Shown here in pieces: positions 25,946 to 36,573 of a stretch of DNA of 64,000 bases; the first letter of the stretch is position 1, and the number at the start of each line of letters is the position of its first letter. Source of the DNA: Sphingomonas psychrotolerans. Lineage in GTDB: Bacteria; Pseudomonadota; Alphaproteobacteria; Sphingomonadales; Sphingomonadaceae. A program made the position numbers and the translations under genes. The notes beneath the pieces were generated by a model that was not told the origin of the DNA, did no database searches, and was given only the letters and a program-made list of their open reading frames with translations. Where the stretch lies: NCBI RefSeq assembly GCF_002796605.1, contig NZ_CP024923.1, positions 3,603,501-3,667,500 of the forward strand, given 5' to 3'.

Positions 25946-27445
25946 CTAGTCGAGCGACTTCACGATCTCTTCCACCATCTTCTTGGCGTCGGCCAGAAGC
26001 ATCATCGTATTGTCGCGGTAAAACAATTCGTTGTCCACACCTGCATAGCCGACGCCGCCCATCGATCGCTTGATGAACAGCACCGTCTTGGCCTTCTCCA
26101 CGTCGAGCACGGGCATGCCGTAGATCGGCGACGACTTGTCGGTCTTGGCGGCGGGGTTGGTGACGTCGTTGGCGCCGATCACGAAGGCGACGTCGGTCTG
26201 CGCGAACTCGGAATTGATGTCCTCGAGCTCGAACACTTCGTCGTAAGGGACATTGGCTTCGGCAAGCAGCACGTTCATGTGCCCCGGCATCCGGCCGGCG
26301 ACCGGGTGGATCGCGTATTTCACGCGGACGCCATGCGCCTTGAGCTTGTCGCCCATCTCGCGCAGCGTGTGCTGCGCCTGCGCGACCGCCATGCCGTAAC
26401 CGGGAACGATGATCACCTGTTCGGCCTGTTGCATCAGGAAAGCAGCATCTTCGGCCGAGCCGCGCTTCCACGGCCGATCGGTGGCCGCCGCGGCCGCGCC
26501 GCCGCCGCTGTCGCCGCCAAAGCCGCCGGCGATCACGCTGATGAAGCTGCGGTTCATCGCGCGGCACATGATGTAGCTGAGGATCGCGCCCGAGCTGCCG
26601 ACCAAAGCGCCGGTGACGATCATCGCGGTGTTGTGGAGCGTGAACCCCATCGCCGCCGCCGCCCAGCCCGAATAGGAGTTCAGCATCGACACCACGACCG
26701 GCATGTCGGCGCCGCCGATCGGCACGATCAGCAGGAAGCCGATGACGAAGCTCAGCACGGTGATCGTCCAGAATACCCACGGGCTCTGGTCGGTGACGAA
26801 ATAGGCGATTAGCCCGAGGATGCCGGCGAGCAGCCCGAGATTGATCACGTGCCGCCCGGGCAGCAGGATCGGCTTGCCGCTCATATTGCCGTTCAATTTG
26901 AGGAACGCGATCACCGATCCCGAGAAAGTGATCGCGCCGATCGCGATGCCGAGCGCCATTTCGATCCGGCTGACCGGCAGGATGTTGACGAGGTCGGGTC
27001 CGTAGATCGGCCGGATCACCTGCGCGATGCCGAACGCGACGGGGTTGAGGAAGGCGGCTGCGGCGACCAGCACCGCGGCGAGGCCAACCAGCGAGTGGAA
27101 GGCTGCGACGAGCTGCGGCATCGCGGTCATCGCGATGCGGCGCGCAGTGACCAGGCCGATCGCCGCGCCGATGCCGATTGCGCCGAGGATTTCCGCGACG
27201 GTAACGGCATCGATAACACCGCCGAATAGCGGCGGCGTTGGAGCAAAAATCGTCACGTTCGAGTCGATCGGAACGTGGGTCACCAAGGTCGTCACCACGG
27301 CAATCGCCATGCCGATCATGCCGAAGCGATTGCCGCGCTGGCTGGTGACGGGGCTCGAAAGCCCGCGCAATGCGAGGATGAAACAGACGCCCGCGACCAG
27401 ATAGGCCAGCGGCACCCAGGGGCTCACTGCGACGGCATGTTCCAT
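25946..27445 (-). CDS. pntB: NAD(P) transhydrogenase subunit beta
   Basis: This 499-residue protein couples hydride transfer between NADH and NADP+ to proton movement. The N-terminal ~270 residues are membrane-spanning (about nine helices). The C-terminal domain binds NADP(H), with VIIVPGYGMAVAQAQH (Rossmann loop), HPVAGRMPGHMNVLLAEANVPYDEV, and DVAFVIGANDVTNPAA, all intact. The length matches PntB. The start is one base after the pntAB stop, and it is the last gene of the operon. Confidence 0.97.
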   Translation of the reverse strand: MEHAVAVSPWVPLAYLVAGVCFILALRGLSSPVTSQRGNRFGMIGMAIAVVTTLVTHVPIDSNVTIFAPTPPLFGGVIDAVTVAEILGAIGIGAAIGLVTARRIAMTAMPQLVAAFHSLVGLAAVLVAAAAFLNPVAFGIAQVIRPIYGPDLVNILPVSRIEMALGIAIGAITFSGSVIAFLKLNGNMSGKPILLPGRHVINLGLLAGILGLIAYFVTDQSPWVFWTITVLSFVIGFLLIVPIGGADMPVVVSMLNSYSGWAAAAMGFTLHNTAMIVTGALVGSSGAILSYIMCRAMNRSFISVIAGGFGGDSGGGAAAAATDRPWKRGSAEDAAFLMQQAEQVIIVPGYGMAVAQAQHTLREMGDKLKAHGVRVKYAIHPVAGRMPGHMNVLLAEANVPYDEVFELEDINSEFAQTDVAFVIGANDVTNPAAKTDKSSPIYGMPVLDVEKAKTVLFIKRSMGGVGYAGVDNELFYRDNTMMLLADAKKMVEEIVKSLD

Positions 27446-27446
27446 C

Positions 27447-27740
27447 TCAGCGTACCTTCTTCTTGTACATTGCCAGCATCCGGGCAGTCACGGCGAACCC
27501 GCCGAAGATGTTTATGCTGGCGAACACCACCGCGAGCAGCCCGAGCCACTTCGACGTCGCGCCGCCGCTGCCCAGCCCGACTGCCGCCGACGCGATCAGC
27601 GCGCCGACGATGATCACGGACGAGATCGCATTGGTCACCGCCATCAGCGGCGTATGCAGCGCCGGGGTGACCGACCAGACGACATAATAGCCGACGAAAC
27701 AAGCCAGCACGAAGATCGACAGGATCGAGATGAAGTCCAT
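27447..27740 (-). CDS. pntAB: NAD(P) transhydrogenase subunit alpha 2 (membrane part)
   Basis: This 97-residue protein has three to four helices and corresponds to the membrane tail of E. coli PntA. Conserved segments are [24 protein letters not shown] and [13 protein letters not shown]. Separate pntAA and pntAB genes are usual in alphaproteobacteria. ATG 27740 has GAGG upstream within the end of the preceding gene, just ten bases after that gene's stop. Confidence 0.95.
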   Translation of the reverse strand: MDFISILSIFVLACFVGYYVVWSVTPALHTPLMAVTNAISSVIIVGALIASAAVGLGSGGATSKWLGLLAVVFASINIFGGFAVTARMLAMYKKKVR

Positions 27741-27750
27741 GAAAAATGCC

Positions 27751-28500
27751 TCAGTAGATGCGATAGGTCGTTGTTTGCACAATACCGAACGGCTGGCTGG
27801 GAAATGGTCGATCGACTCGGATCTTGATGCCGGTCTGGTTTGTCGAGAGAATAGTGAACTGTCCCCCGAATGGCGTCCTTGAACCAGGAATTTCCGATCT
27901 CTTGATAATAAATCGGTCGCCAAGGGCGCCCATCTTATCCCGCGTACCAAAATTTATCTCGAAGACATGATTGCCGGCTGGATTGGCATTTCCGCGATAC
28001 TGAACGCCCACAAAATATTCGGCCTTGAAGTCTTCCGGCCGGAGGCGCTTGTAGGGAAGTGGGGTGATCGCCTTGGGTTTTTTCGGACGATTGCCTTGGA
28101 TCGTCAGCAATCCTTTGGTGACACTCGAAGTCAGAAACATTGCCTCGAACCGCCCATCGCGGTCTGCATCGACAAAGCAGGACTGAGCGTGCCCGATCAG
28201 CTTCTGCGAACGGATTTCCGGATCGCAGAAAACGAGCGCATTAGGCGTTCTGATTTCAACGAGCTGGGCAGCGCTCAACGATGCGTCGATTCCGGAAGGC
28301 AGATCGCCAGCCGTGAGCTGTGCGACACCCACCGGCATCAGGCGCTGCTGGATGACAAAGTTCTCCCGCACTACCTCCCGTTCTTCGGGCGATACCGGCG
28401 CTTCCTCAATCATCCAGACCGTCGTCAGCTGGCGATCGCCGGCGATCGCCGGTGACGCGATAAGCGTCAACGCAGCGGCGAGCCCAAGAGGCGCGCTCAC
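27751..28500 (-). CDS. Secreted protein of unknown function inserted in the pnt operon
   Basis: This 249-residue protein starts with GTG 28500, overlapping the pntAA stop by four bases (GTGA). A signal peptide ([16 protein letters not shown]) ends near residue 21. The mature part has no membrane segment; it includes [16 protein letters not shown], a Ca-binding-like [13 protein letters not shown], and a basic [19 protein letters not shown] do not recognise the family. pntAA and pntAB are normally adjacent, so this is an insertion. A 60-base line inside it (27841-27900) is 50% GC by hand count, against 68% for 28681-28740 in pntAA, suggesting later acquisition. It leaves the operon reading frames intact. 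Confidence 0.8.
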   Translation of the reverse strand: MSAPLGLAAALTLIASPAIAGDRQLTTVWMIEEAPVSPEEREVVRENFVIQQRLMPVGVAQLTAGDLPSGIDASLSAAQLVEIRTPNALVFCDPEIRSQKLIGHAQSCFVDADRDGRFEAMFLTSSVTKGLLTIQGNRPKKPKAITPLPYKRLRPEDFKAEYFVGVQYRGNANPAGNHVFEINFGTRDKMGALGDRFIIKRSEIPGSRTPFGGQFTILSTNQTGIKIRVDRPFPSQPFGIVQTTTYRIY

Positions 28501-29618
28501 CCGAGCAGCCTCTCGTGCACCACCTTGCCGCCCTGCGTAAGGCGGATTGCATTGCCGATCTCGTCGTCGAGCACCGGCTTGCCCGCTTCCTTGTCCCAGA
28601 AGGCGCTCAGGAAGTTGAACAGATTGCGCGCGAACAGCGCCGAGGTGTCCGCCGCCAGCCGCGACGGCACGTTGCGATGGCCGACGATCTTGACGCCGTG
28701 GACGATCGCCACTTCGCCCGCGACCGCGCCCTCGACATTGCCGCCAGCCTCGACCGCGAGATCGACGATCACGCTGCCAGGCTTCATGCTGGCGATCTGC
28801 GCGTCGCTGATCAGGCGGGGTGCCGGACGCCCCGGGATCAGCGCGGTGGTGATGACGATGTCCTGTTTCGCTATATGCGAGGAGACCAGTTCGGCCTGCG
28901 CCGCTTTGTATTCGTCGGACATCTCGGTGGCGTAGCCGCCGCTGCCTTCGCCTTCGATGCCCTTCACATTCTCGACGAAGATCGGCTTGGCGCCGAGCGA
29001 CTGGATCTGTTCCCTGGTCGCCGCACGCACGTCGGTAGCCGAGACCTGCGCGCCGAGCCGCCGCGCGGTGGCGATCGCCTGCAGCCCGGCGACGCCGACG
29101 CCCATCACGAACACCTTGGCGGCGCTCACCGTGCCCGCCGCGGTCATCATCATCGGGAAGGCGCGGCCATATTCCGAGGCCGCGTCGAGTACGGCCTTGT
29201 AGCCGGCGAGGTTCGACTGCGAGGACAATATGTCCATCGACTGCGCCCGGGTGATCCGCGGCATCAATTCCATCGCCAGCGCCTCGGCGCCGAGCGCGGC
29301 GTAGCGGTCGACCCGCGCGCGCTCGCCGAAAGGATTGAGCCCCGCGACGATCCACGCGCCCTGCTTGAGCCCGGGCAGCGCATCCGGATCGGGACCCTGC
29401 ACGCCGAGCACGATATCGGCATCGGCAAGCACTTCGCTGCGGCCGCCGATCGTCGCGCCCGCATCGGCGAAACCCTGATCGGCGATCGATGCCGTCTCGC
29501 CCGCTCCGGTCTCGACCGCCACGGTGGCGCCGAGCCCGATGAACTTCTTGACGGTCTCGGGAGTCGCGGAGACGCGCCGCTCGCCGGCGGTGGCCTCCTT
29601 GAGCACCGCGATCTTCAC
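28497..29618 (-). CDS. pntAA: NAD(P) transhydrogenase subunit alpha 1 (NAD-binding)
   Basis: This 373-residue soluble domain I binds NAD(H) at the cytoplasmic face. Family landmarks are the opening IAVLKEATAGERRVSATPETVKK, MELMPRITRAQSMDILSSQ, GVGVAGLQAIATARRLGAQV (Rossmann loop) and ITTALIPGRPAPRLI. The start is GTG 29618, one base past the stop of the upstream COX4-type gene. Downstream, the usual pntAB is displaced by an unrelated secreted-protein gene. Confidence 0.96.
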   Translation of the reverse strand: MKIAVLKEATAGERRVSATPETVKKFIGLGATVAVETGAGETASIADQGFADAGATIGGRSEVLADADIVLGVQGPDPDALPGLKQGAWIVAGLNPFGERARVDRYAALGAEALAMELMPRITRAQSMDILSSQSNLAGYKAVLDAASEYGRAFPMMMTAAGTVSAAKVFVMGVGVAGLQAIATARRLGAQVSATDVRAATREQIQSLGAKPIFVENVKGIEGEGSGGYATEMSDEYKAAQAELVSSHIAKQDIVITTALIPGRPAPRLISDAQIASMKPGSVIVDLAVEAGGNVEGAVAGEVAIVHGVKIVGHRNVPSRLAADTSALFARNLFNFLSAFWDKEAGKPVLDDEIGNAIRLTQGGKVVHERLLG

Positions 29619-29619
29619 C

Positions 29620-29757
29620 TCAGCTGGCGATCATGAAGACGACGAAGGCGCCCACGGCAGCCGACGCGATCGTGCCCCACAGCATGAGTTTGGTGAAGCC
29701 GCCATAGGTTTCGGCATGTGCCTGAATGTCGGTGCTGTTTTCGCCCGTGTCGGCCAT
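29620..29757 (-). CDS. aa3-type cytochrome c oxidase subunit IV-like small membrane protein
   Basis: This 45-residue protein has a charged N-terminus (ADTGENSTDIQAHAETYGGFTKL) and one C-terminal membrane helix (LWGTIASAAVGAFVVFMIA). The pattern HxxTYxGFxKLxxW is that of the bacterial COX4 (aa3 oxidase subunit IV) family. It is the first gene of the pnt operon, one base ahead of pntAA. No cytochrome c oxidase genes are in the window. The longer frame upstream (from 29838) lacks conservation signals, so ATG 29757 is chosen. Confidence 0.85.
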   Translation of the reverse strand: MADTGENSTDIQAHAETYGGFTKLMLWGTIASAAVGAFVVFMIAS

Positions 29758-29919
29758 GCGTCTCGATCCCCTATGCGTAACTTTTGCCGAGACCTTAACC
29801 GCCGCGCGGCGCAGCCTCAACCCCGGCGCGGCAAACATCGTCTGCGTCGAGGCTTAAGCGGGCCTTTACCCATGTCGATTATGGGATACGACCTGAATTG
29901 GGACAACGGGGACAGACGG

Positions 29920-31347
29920 ATGACGCGCAACGGGCAGCGCCTCCTGATGCTGATCGATGATGAGCCGGCACAACGCCGCCTTGTCGCGGCCATCGCTGCG
30001 CGCCGCGGCTGGCGCACGGTCTTCGCGGGCGATTTCGAGACTGCGATCGCGATGCTCGGCACGCCCGATGGCATGGCGCTCGACTCGATCATCCTCGATC
30101 ATGCCGCGTCCGACGCCGATGCCGCCGCCTTGATCGGCGAACTGCGCGAGCGCCGTCCGCAGCTGCCGATCCTCGTGCTCACTGCCAACGGCTCGGCCGC
30201 CGCCGCAGTCAGCGCGATGCGTGCGGGTGCCACCGATTTCCTCGTCAAGCCGATCGCCTCCGAGCGGCTGCTCGCCGCGCTCGAGGTTGCGGCGGGAGGT
30301 CTCGCCGCGGGCGAGCTTCGCCCGCTCACCGAGAAGCTGTCGGTCAGTCTCGCTTTCGACGAGATCGTCGGCAGCGCCCCGCAATTCCGCGCCGCGCTGG
30401 CAATTGCCGCCAAGGCCGCCCGCGCCCGCGTTCCGGTGTTGATCGAGGGCGAGAGCGGAGTCGGCAAGGAAGTGGTGGCGGAGGCGATTCACGCCGCGTC
30501 CCCGCGCAGCCGCAAGCCGGCGATCGCAGTCAATTGCGGCGCGATCCCCGCCAACCTCGTCGAATCGGAACTGTTCGGGCACGAGAAAGGCGCGTTCACC
30601 GGCGCGTTCGAGCGCAAGATCGGCCGCTTCCAGGATGCCGATGGCGGCACCTTGTTCCTCGACGAAGTCGGCGAGATGCCGCTCGACGCGCAGGTCAAAT
30701 TGCTCCGCGTGCTCCAGACGGGCGAGATCCAGCCGCTGGGCGCGCGCCACCCGCGCGAAGTCGATGTCCGAGTGATCGCCGCGACCAACAAGAGCCTGCT
30801 TGCCGAAGTCGAGGCCGGGCGCTTCCGCGAAGACCTGTATTACCGGCTCAACGTCGTTCAGGTGACGATTCCTGCGCTGCGAGAGCGTGCGGGCGATATC
30901 CCGGCCCTCGCCCGCCACTTGCTTGCGCGAATCGCCGAACAGCCCGGTCTTCGCCAGATCGGCATCACCGACGACGCGCTGGCTTTGCTCGGCAGCTATG
31001 ACTGGCCCGGCAATGTCCGCCAACTCCAGAACGCCTTGTTCCGCGCCGCAGTGCTCTGCGAAGGCGACGGGCTGACTCGCGCGGACTTCCCGCAGATCGC
31101 CCAGCTCGCGGCGGGTCGCCCGGCCGGCAGCGCGCCGCCGCAGCACGGCTCGGGCAATGCCGGGGTCACCTTGTTCCGCCCCGACGGCAATCTGCGCGCG
31201 CTCGACGAGATCGAAGCCGATGTCATCCGGTTGGCGATCGGCCATTATCGCGGGCGGATGACCGAAGTCGCCCGCCGCCTCGGCATCGGGCGCTCGACGC
31301 TTTATCGCAAGCTCGGCGAGCTCGGCATCGACCAGAGCGCTGCCTGA
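29920..31347 (+). CDS. Sigma54-dependent response regulator, NtrC family
   Basis: This 475-residue protein has a receiver domain (about 8-125; LMLIDDEPA, phospho-acceptor D near 60 in IILDHA, FLVKPIA). The AAA+ domain (about 150-380) carries Walker A GESGVGKE (about 177-184), the sigma54-contact loop GAFTGA (about 224-229) and Walker B TLFLDE. A Fis-type HTH ends the protein ([19 protein letters not shown]). It remodels RNA polymerase-sigma54 at enhancer-dependent promoters. ATG 29920 is preferred; ATGs at 29872 and 29881 add residues with no receiver similarity. No cognate kinase is adjacent, so its regulon cannot be named. Confidence 0.92.
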   Translation: MTRNGQRLLMLIDDEPAQRRLVAAIAARRGWRTVFAGDFETAIAMLGTPDGMALDSIILDHAASDADAAALIGELRERRPQLPILVLTANGSAAAAVSAMRAGATDFLVKPIASERLLAALEVAAGGLAAGELRPLTEKLSVSLAFDEIVGSAPQFRAALAIAAKAARARVPVLIEGESGVGKEVVAEAIHAASPRSRKPAIAVNCGAIPANLVESELFGHEKGAFTGAFERKIGRFQDADGGTLFLDEVGEMPLDAQVKLLRVLQTGEIQPLGARHPREVDVRVIAATNKSLLAEVEAGRFREDLYYRLNVVQVTIPALRERAGDIPALARHLLARIAEQPGLRQIGITDDALALLGSYDWPGNVRQLQNALFRAAVLCEGDGLTRADFPQIAQLAAGRPAGSAPPQHGSGNAGVTLFRPDGNLRALDEIEADVIRLAIGHYRGRMTEVARRLGIGRSTLYRKLGELGIDQSAA

Positions 31348-31351
31348 CCGT

Positions 31352-32824
31352 CTAATGCGCCGGGGACGGCCCAACACGCCACAAGCTGAGCCGCGGCTGC
31401 CGGTCCCGTTCTGATTCCGGCAGCCGCTGCTCGACGCCGGCCAAGGCGAGCAATTTGCCCGGATCATAGTCCCCGCGCACGAGCGTGAAGACGCGTCCGT
31501 CCCGCACCAGCATCGCACGCGCCGCAGCGGCGTCGACTCGCGGTGCGGAGACGAGGCCGTCGGCCCAACGATCCGGTCCTCCAGCAGGCCGGTCGACGAT
31601 CACCATGCGAAGGCCAGGCCCGTTGGCGGCTAGATAATGTTGCGCCGCAACGCCCATCGCATCCCCTTGCACCATCACGATGGCGTGCGGATCCATGCGT
31701 GCGATCGTGGCAAGCTGCTGCGGCCAGGCTTCGATCTCGCGCTCCGGAAGCGAGCGAAGCACCGCGCCGGCCTGTAGTGCCACTACCAGCAGCAGCAGTC
31801 CCAGTCGCATCGATCGCGAGAGCCCGGCAAGCGCCACCGCCAGCAGCACCAACACCGGCCCCGAAGCCCAGAACAGAGTTCGGGGAAGAAATACCGGCAG
31901 CGCCTGGCTAAGCGCACAAAGCAGTAGCGGCGCGGCAATCGCCAGGGCTGCGAGCAGCACTATCGCCGGCCGCCGATCGCGCGCGGCAAACCATGCCATG
32001 CCGCCCAACGCGGCCAGCGCAAGCAAAGGGGCTATCGCGACCTTCTCGGTGGCGGAATAGAGCGGGAGGTAGATCACCGCAGTGATTTCCAGCGCCGAGA
32101 TCATGTCGGGTCGAGTAATCCAGCCGAACGCCGCGCCTCCGGCTTGCGCCTGGCCAAGGCTGATCCATGCCCACCAGCTCCACAGCAATGCCACAACCGC
32201 GTTCGCCGCCAACCAGCGCAGAAGCGACGGCAAGTCGCGCCGCAATAGCCAGACCATCGCGAGATTGGCCAGCGCGACGAACACCACCATCGTCGTATGC
32301 GAATAGAGCGCCGCCAGTGCGGCAAGGACATAGCCGATAAGCGGTCCTAACCGCGCTCTCTCCAGATAGGCTCGCATCGCCACGCAGCCGAACAGCGCCG
32401 CCGTCTGCGCCAGGATATAGCCGCGCACCTCTTGGGAGAAATCGACATGTGCCGCCGAAAGGGCGAACAGCAGCGCCGCGAGCAGACCCGCGCGCACGCC
32501 GCCGATCCGCCGCGCGAGCCACCACGCCGCGCCGATGCCCGCGGTGCCGATCAGCGTCGACAGCGTCTGCACCGCAAGGTCGCTTTCGCCGAACACCGCC
32601 ATCCAGCCCTTGAGCAATGTGTAGTAAAGCGGCGGATTGGTCTCGCGCGCCATCCAGCCGCTCCACAACAGTTCCAGCGGCTGGTGCGCGAGTGTGACCG
32701 CGGCGATCTCGTCGAACCACAAGGAATAGCCCGCGGTGGCAAGGCGCAGCCCCGCGGCGAATAGCAAAATGGGGATGACGAGCAGGTCGGCGCGGCGCCA
32801 GTCCGCTTTTGCAGCGTTCCGCAT
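31352..32824 (-). CDS. GT39/ArnT-like membrane glycosyltransferase
   Basis: This 490-residue protein has about 11-12 helices. The first periplasmic loop carries the metal-binding pattern (LWFDEIAAVTLA, with Asp-Glu), followed by NPPLYYTLLKGW, typical of lipid-phosphate-sugar-dependent GT-C transferases (PMT/ArnT/GT39). SQEVRGYI is another family element. It likely moves a sugar from a polyprenyl carrier to an envelope acceptor on the periplasmic side. ATG 32824 is chosen over TTG 32827. It is convergent with the sigma54 regulator, four bases apart. The acceptor is unknown. Confidence 0.88.
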   Translation of the reverse strand: MRNAAKADWRRADLLVIPILLFAAGLRLATAGYSLWFDEIAAVTLAHQPLELLWSGWMARETNPPLYYTLLKGWMAVFGESDLAVQTLSTLIGTAGIGAAWWLARRIGGVRAGLLAALLFALSAAHVDFSQEVRGYILAQTAALFGCVAMRAYLERARLGPLIGYVLAALAALYSHTTMVVFVALANLAMVWLLRRDLPSLLRWLAANAVVALLWSWWAWISLGQAQAGGAAFGWITRPDMISALEITAVIYLPLYSATEKVAIAPLLALAALGGMAWFAARDRRPAIVLLAALAIAAPLLLCALSQALPVFLPRTLFWASGPVLVLLAVALAGLSRSMRLGLLLLVVALQAGAVLRSLPEREIEAWPQQLATIARMDPHAIVMVQGDAMGVAAQHYLAANGPGLRMVIVDRPAGGPDRWADGLVSAPRVDAAAARAMLVRDGRVFTLVRGDYDPGKLLALAGVEQRLPESERDRQPRLSLWRVGPSPAH

Positions 32825-33004
32825 CAAAACCGCTATCCTCCCATCCCGACCTTGCTGTCGCGGCGGGCGCGCACAGCGTCAAGCGGTTCCGCCTGCCGGA
32901 CTCGCCTGCCAAGACCCAGGTGGTGAACGCATAAACGCAGAATGACTCAATCTATGGACATTAGCGGCGCTTGAATCCGTCGGTGTGCTCGATAGGCTGG
33001 GTTC

Positions 33005-33421
33005 ATGGAACACGTGTATCTTTTGCATCACGTTCGTGAAGACGACGAATATCGAGAAGATGCCAAGCTTATTGGCGTCTATCGAAGCCATGCCAGCGCG
33101 AAACACGCGATAGATCGACTGTCATCACAGCCGGGCTTCAGGGATTATCCTGCTGGCTTCGAGATCGGTAAATACGCTCTGGACCAGGACCATTGGGAGG
33201 AGGGGTTCGTTCGGCTGATCGGCATCCTGATCCCGATCGAAAAAGGAGGAGCAAAGTCGTGGTGTGCGGTTAAATCTGAGTTACTCGCCGATGGCCGGTT
33301 CGAGGTAATCGGACCGATGCCCGATGACGAGATCTGGCGCTACCCACCCGGGACCATCGTACATTGCGAAGTTCAGCAGCGCGAAGATGGCGACGCGCTT
33401 GTCGCGGTTTCTCGCGCCTAG
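33005..33421 (+). CDS. DUF7336 domain protein
   Basis: This 138-residue protein begins with a domain I recognise as DUF7336 (VYLLHHVREDDEYREDAKLIGVY, SAKHAIDRLSSQPGF, FEIGKYALDQDHWEEGF), about residues 1-70. The C-terminal ~65 residues (WCAVKSELLADGRFEVIG) are not assigned. It has no signal peptide or membrane segment. Function is unknown. A 60-base line in it (33061-33120) is 53% GC by hand count, lower than its neighbours, hinting at acquisition. About 180 bases upstream separate it from the divergent glycosyltransferase. Confidence 0.8.
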   Translation: MEHVYLLHHVREDDEYREDAKLIGVYRSHASAKHAIDRLSSQPGFRDYPAGFEIGKYALDQDHWEEGFVRLIGILIPIEKGGAKSWCAVKSELLADGRFEVIGPMPDDEIWRYPPGTIVHCEVQQREDGDALVAVSRA

Positions 33422-33485
33422 ATTTACGGACGATCGCTTCCTGCACGCCCGGTCACTCGCGATTTATGAATCTAAGGGCTAGACG

Positions 33486-34223
33486 ATGAGGATGTCCCTT
33501 TTCTCTGGCAAATCCATCCTCGTCACCGGCGCTGCTTCCGGCATCGGCCTCGCCGTGGCGCGCTATTGCGCCGATCAGGGGGCGGCACGGCTGATCCTCG
33601 TCGACCGCGACTCGATTCCCGCCGACTTCGCGCACGAGGCCGTGGCCGGCGACGTGCGCGACGAGGCGTTATGGGATGCGCTCGATCTGACCGGGCTCGA
33701 TCATGCCGTGGTCAATGCGGGCGTCGCCGGCGCGGGCGCGATCGCCGAGCTCAGCCTCGAGGCGTGGCGGCACATCCTCTCGATCAATCTCGACGGCGCG
33801 TTCCTGACGCTGCGCGCCGCGATGCGCGCGATGCGGGGGCGCGGCGGATCGATCGTGCTCACTGCCTCGGCGGCTGGCGTAAAGGCCGAACCCGGCGTCG
33901 CCGCCTACGGCACGTCCAAAGCGGCGCTGATCCACCTCGCCAAGGTCGCCGCGAAGGAAGGCGCGCCGCAGCGCATCCGGGTCAACGCCATCGCACCCGC
34001 GGGCGTCGAGACCCCGGTATGGGACGCGATCCCGATGTTCGCGGAACGCGCCGCCGAGGTCGGCCGCGATGCTGCCTTTGCCGAAATGGCCGCCATCGCC
34101 ACCCCGCTCGGCCGCTATGCCAAACCCGAGGAGATCGCCCGTCAGATCGGCTTCCTCCTCTCCGAGCAGAGCGCTTTGGTGACCGGCACGACTTTGCTCA
34201 GCGACGGTGGCTACACGCTCTAG
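33486..34223 (+). CDS. SDR-family NAD(P)-dependent oxidoreductase
   Basis: This classical short-chain dehydrogenase has 245 residues. The cofactor loop is TGAASGIG (about 14-21), the structural NAG is VVNAGVAG, the catalytic Ser lies in VLTASAAG, and the YxxxK pair in YGTSKAALI. The C-terminal DGGYTL ending is typical of the FabG-like group. The Asp after the second strand (LVDRD) suggests NAD(H) preference. The substrate is not predictable. Its last four bases overlap the end of folP, which is convergent. Confidence 0.92.
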   Translation: MRMSLFSGKSILVTGAASGIGLAVARYCADQGAARLILVDRDSIPADFAHEAVAGDVRDEALWDALDLTGLDHAVVNAGVAGAGAIAELSLEAWRHILSINLDGAFLTLRAAMRAMRGRGGSIVLTASAAGVKAEPGVAAYGTSKAALIHLAKVAAKEGAPQRIRVNAIAPAGVETPVWDAIPMFAERAAEVGRDAAFAEMAAIATPLGRYAKPEEIARQIGFLLSEQSALVTGTTLLSDGGYTL

Positions 34224-35314
34224 CCCGGCATGCGCGCCACCAGCGCCGCGTCGCGCATCCCGCGCCAAACGCGCAGCGCCTGCGCGGTTTCGAACACGTC
34301 ATGGACGCGGAGCAATTGCGCGCCCAATTCGGCGCCCTTGAGCGCCACTGCGAGCGAACCGCCGAGCCGCGCCTCGGCCGGCGCTTCGTTGGAGAGCGCG
34401 CCGATCATCCGCTTGCGGCTGGCGCCGAGCACGATCCCGCAGCCGATCCCGTGGAAGAGCGCGAGCCCGTTGAGCAACGCGAGATTGTCGGCGAGCGACT
34501 TGCCGAAGCCGATGCCCGGGTCGATCAGCACGCGCTCGCGCGCAATCCCGCGGGCGACCACTTCGTCGACGCGGCGCTCGAGCCAGTCATAGACCTCGAC
34601 CAGCACGTCGCCATAATTGCCCCCGTCATGGCCGGTCTTCGCGGGATCGGGCGAATGCATCAGGACTACCGGGCACCCCGCCTTCACCGCCACGTCGAGG
34701 GCGCGATCGTCATAGAGCAGAGCCGAGACGTCGTTGATCAGATGCGCGCCCGCGGCGAGCGCTGCTTCCATCACCGCCGCCTTGCGCGTGTCGATCGACA
34801 CCGCCGCGCCGCTGCGCGCCAGCCGCTCGATTACGGGAACCACGCGCGCGATCTCGTCGCCTTCCCACACCGCCGCCGCGCCCGGCCGGGTCGATTCGCC
34901 GCCGACATCGACGATCGCGCCCCCCGCGACGGTCATGTCGACGCCGACCTGCGCCGCCGCGGCGGGCTCGCCGACATGCTTGCCGCCATCAGAGAAGCTG
35001 TCCGGGGTGACGTTGAGGATGCCCATCACCTGCGGCTGATCGAGGCGGACGATGCGCTCGCCGAGCTTGAGCGGCGCGCGCGGCGCCGAGACGCGCGCGG
35101 CGAGCGCGTACAGGCGCTCGTCGTTGGGGAGATCGGCGACCGGGATGGTCTGCTGCAGCACACGCCGCCCATCCTGCGCCGCGATCAGCTCATAGGCCGC
35201 AAACCAGCCGAGCCCGCCCGCGAGCCGCGCCACCTCGCCATCCCGCCCGACCGGGGTGTCGGCGAAATGAACCGGACGCAAATAGAGCCGGGCGGTGGCG
35301 GGAAGATCGATCAC
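34220..35314 (-). CDS. folP: Dihydropteroate synthase
   Basis: This enzyme condenses p-aminobenzoate with dihydropterin pyrophosphate in folate synthesis. The TIM barrel starts near residue 90: VMGILNVTPDSFSDGG, DVGGESTRPGA, SIDTRKAAV, NDVSAL, LIDPGIGFGKS and LGASRKRMIG are all present. At 364 residues it is longer than the usual ~280 because of an ~85-residue N-terminal extension (LYLRPVHFADTP, LAGGLGWFAAYELI) of unknown role. The start is GTG 35314 with GGAGG upstream. It lies 131 bases downstream of ccrM on the same strand, with a TTGACAC direct repeat in the gap. Confidence 0.95.
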   Translation of the reverse strand: MIDLPATARLYLRPVHFADTPVGRDGEVARLAGGLGWFAAYELIAAQDGRRVLQQTIPVADLPNDERLYALAARVSAPRAPLKLGERIVRLDQPQVMGILNVTPDSFSDGGKHVGEPAAAAQVGVDMTVAGGAIVDVGGESTRPGAAAVWEGDEIARVVPVIERLARSGAAVSIDTRKAAVMEAALAAGAHLINDVSALLYDDRALDVAVKAGCPVVLMHSPDPAKTGHDGGNYGDVLVEVYDWLERRVDEVVARGIARERVLIDPGIGFGKSLADNLALLNGLALFHGIGCGIVLGASRKRMIGALSNEAPAEARLGGSLAVALKGAELGAQLLRVHDVFETAQALRVWRGMRDAALVARMPG

Positions 35315-35336
35315 GACACCTCCAGGAATGGCAAAG

Positions 35337-35354
35337 TTGACACGAGATTGACAC
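35337..35354. promoter_or_regulatory. Direct repeat TTGACAC-N4-TTGACAC upstream of folP
   Basis: Two exact 7-base copies (35337-35343 and 35348-35354) have an 11-base period and lie 22-40 bases ahead of the folP GTG. One helical-turn spacing suits a regulator dimer, or the repeats may simply be part of promoter elements. No binding protein can be named. Confidence 0.35.
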
Positions 35355-35445
35355 TATCGACGTCATTTTCCCGTTCTGTATCAATCGCTTGGCGCTAGGC
35401 GCTGCGCGTGAACCAAGCAGGCCAAATCCTACATTGCAACCCTAA

Positions 35446-36573
<1,128 letters not shown>

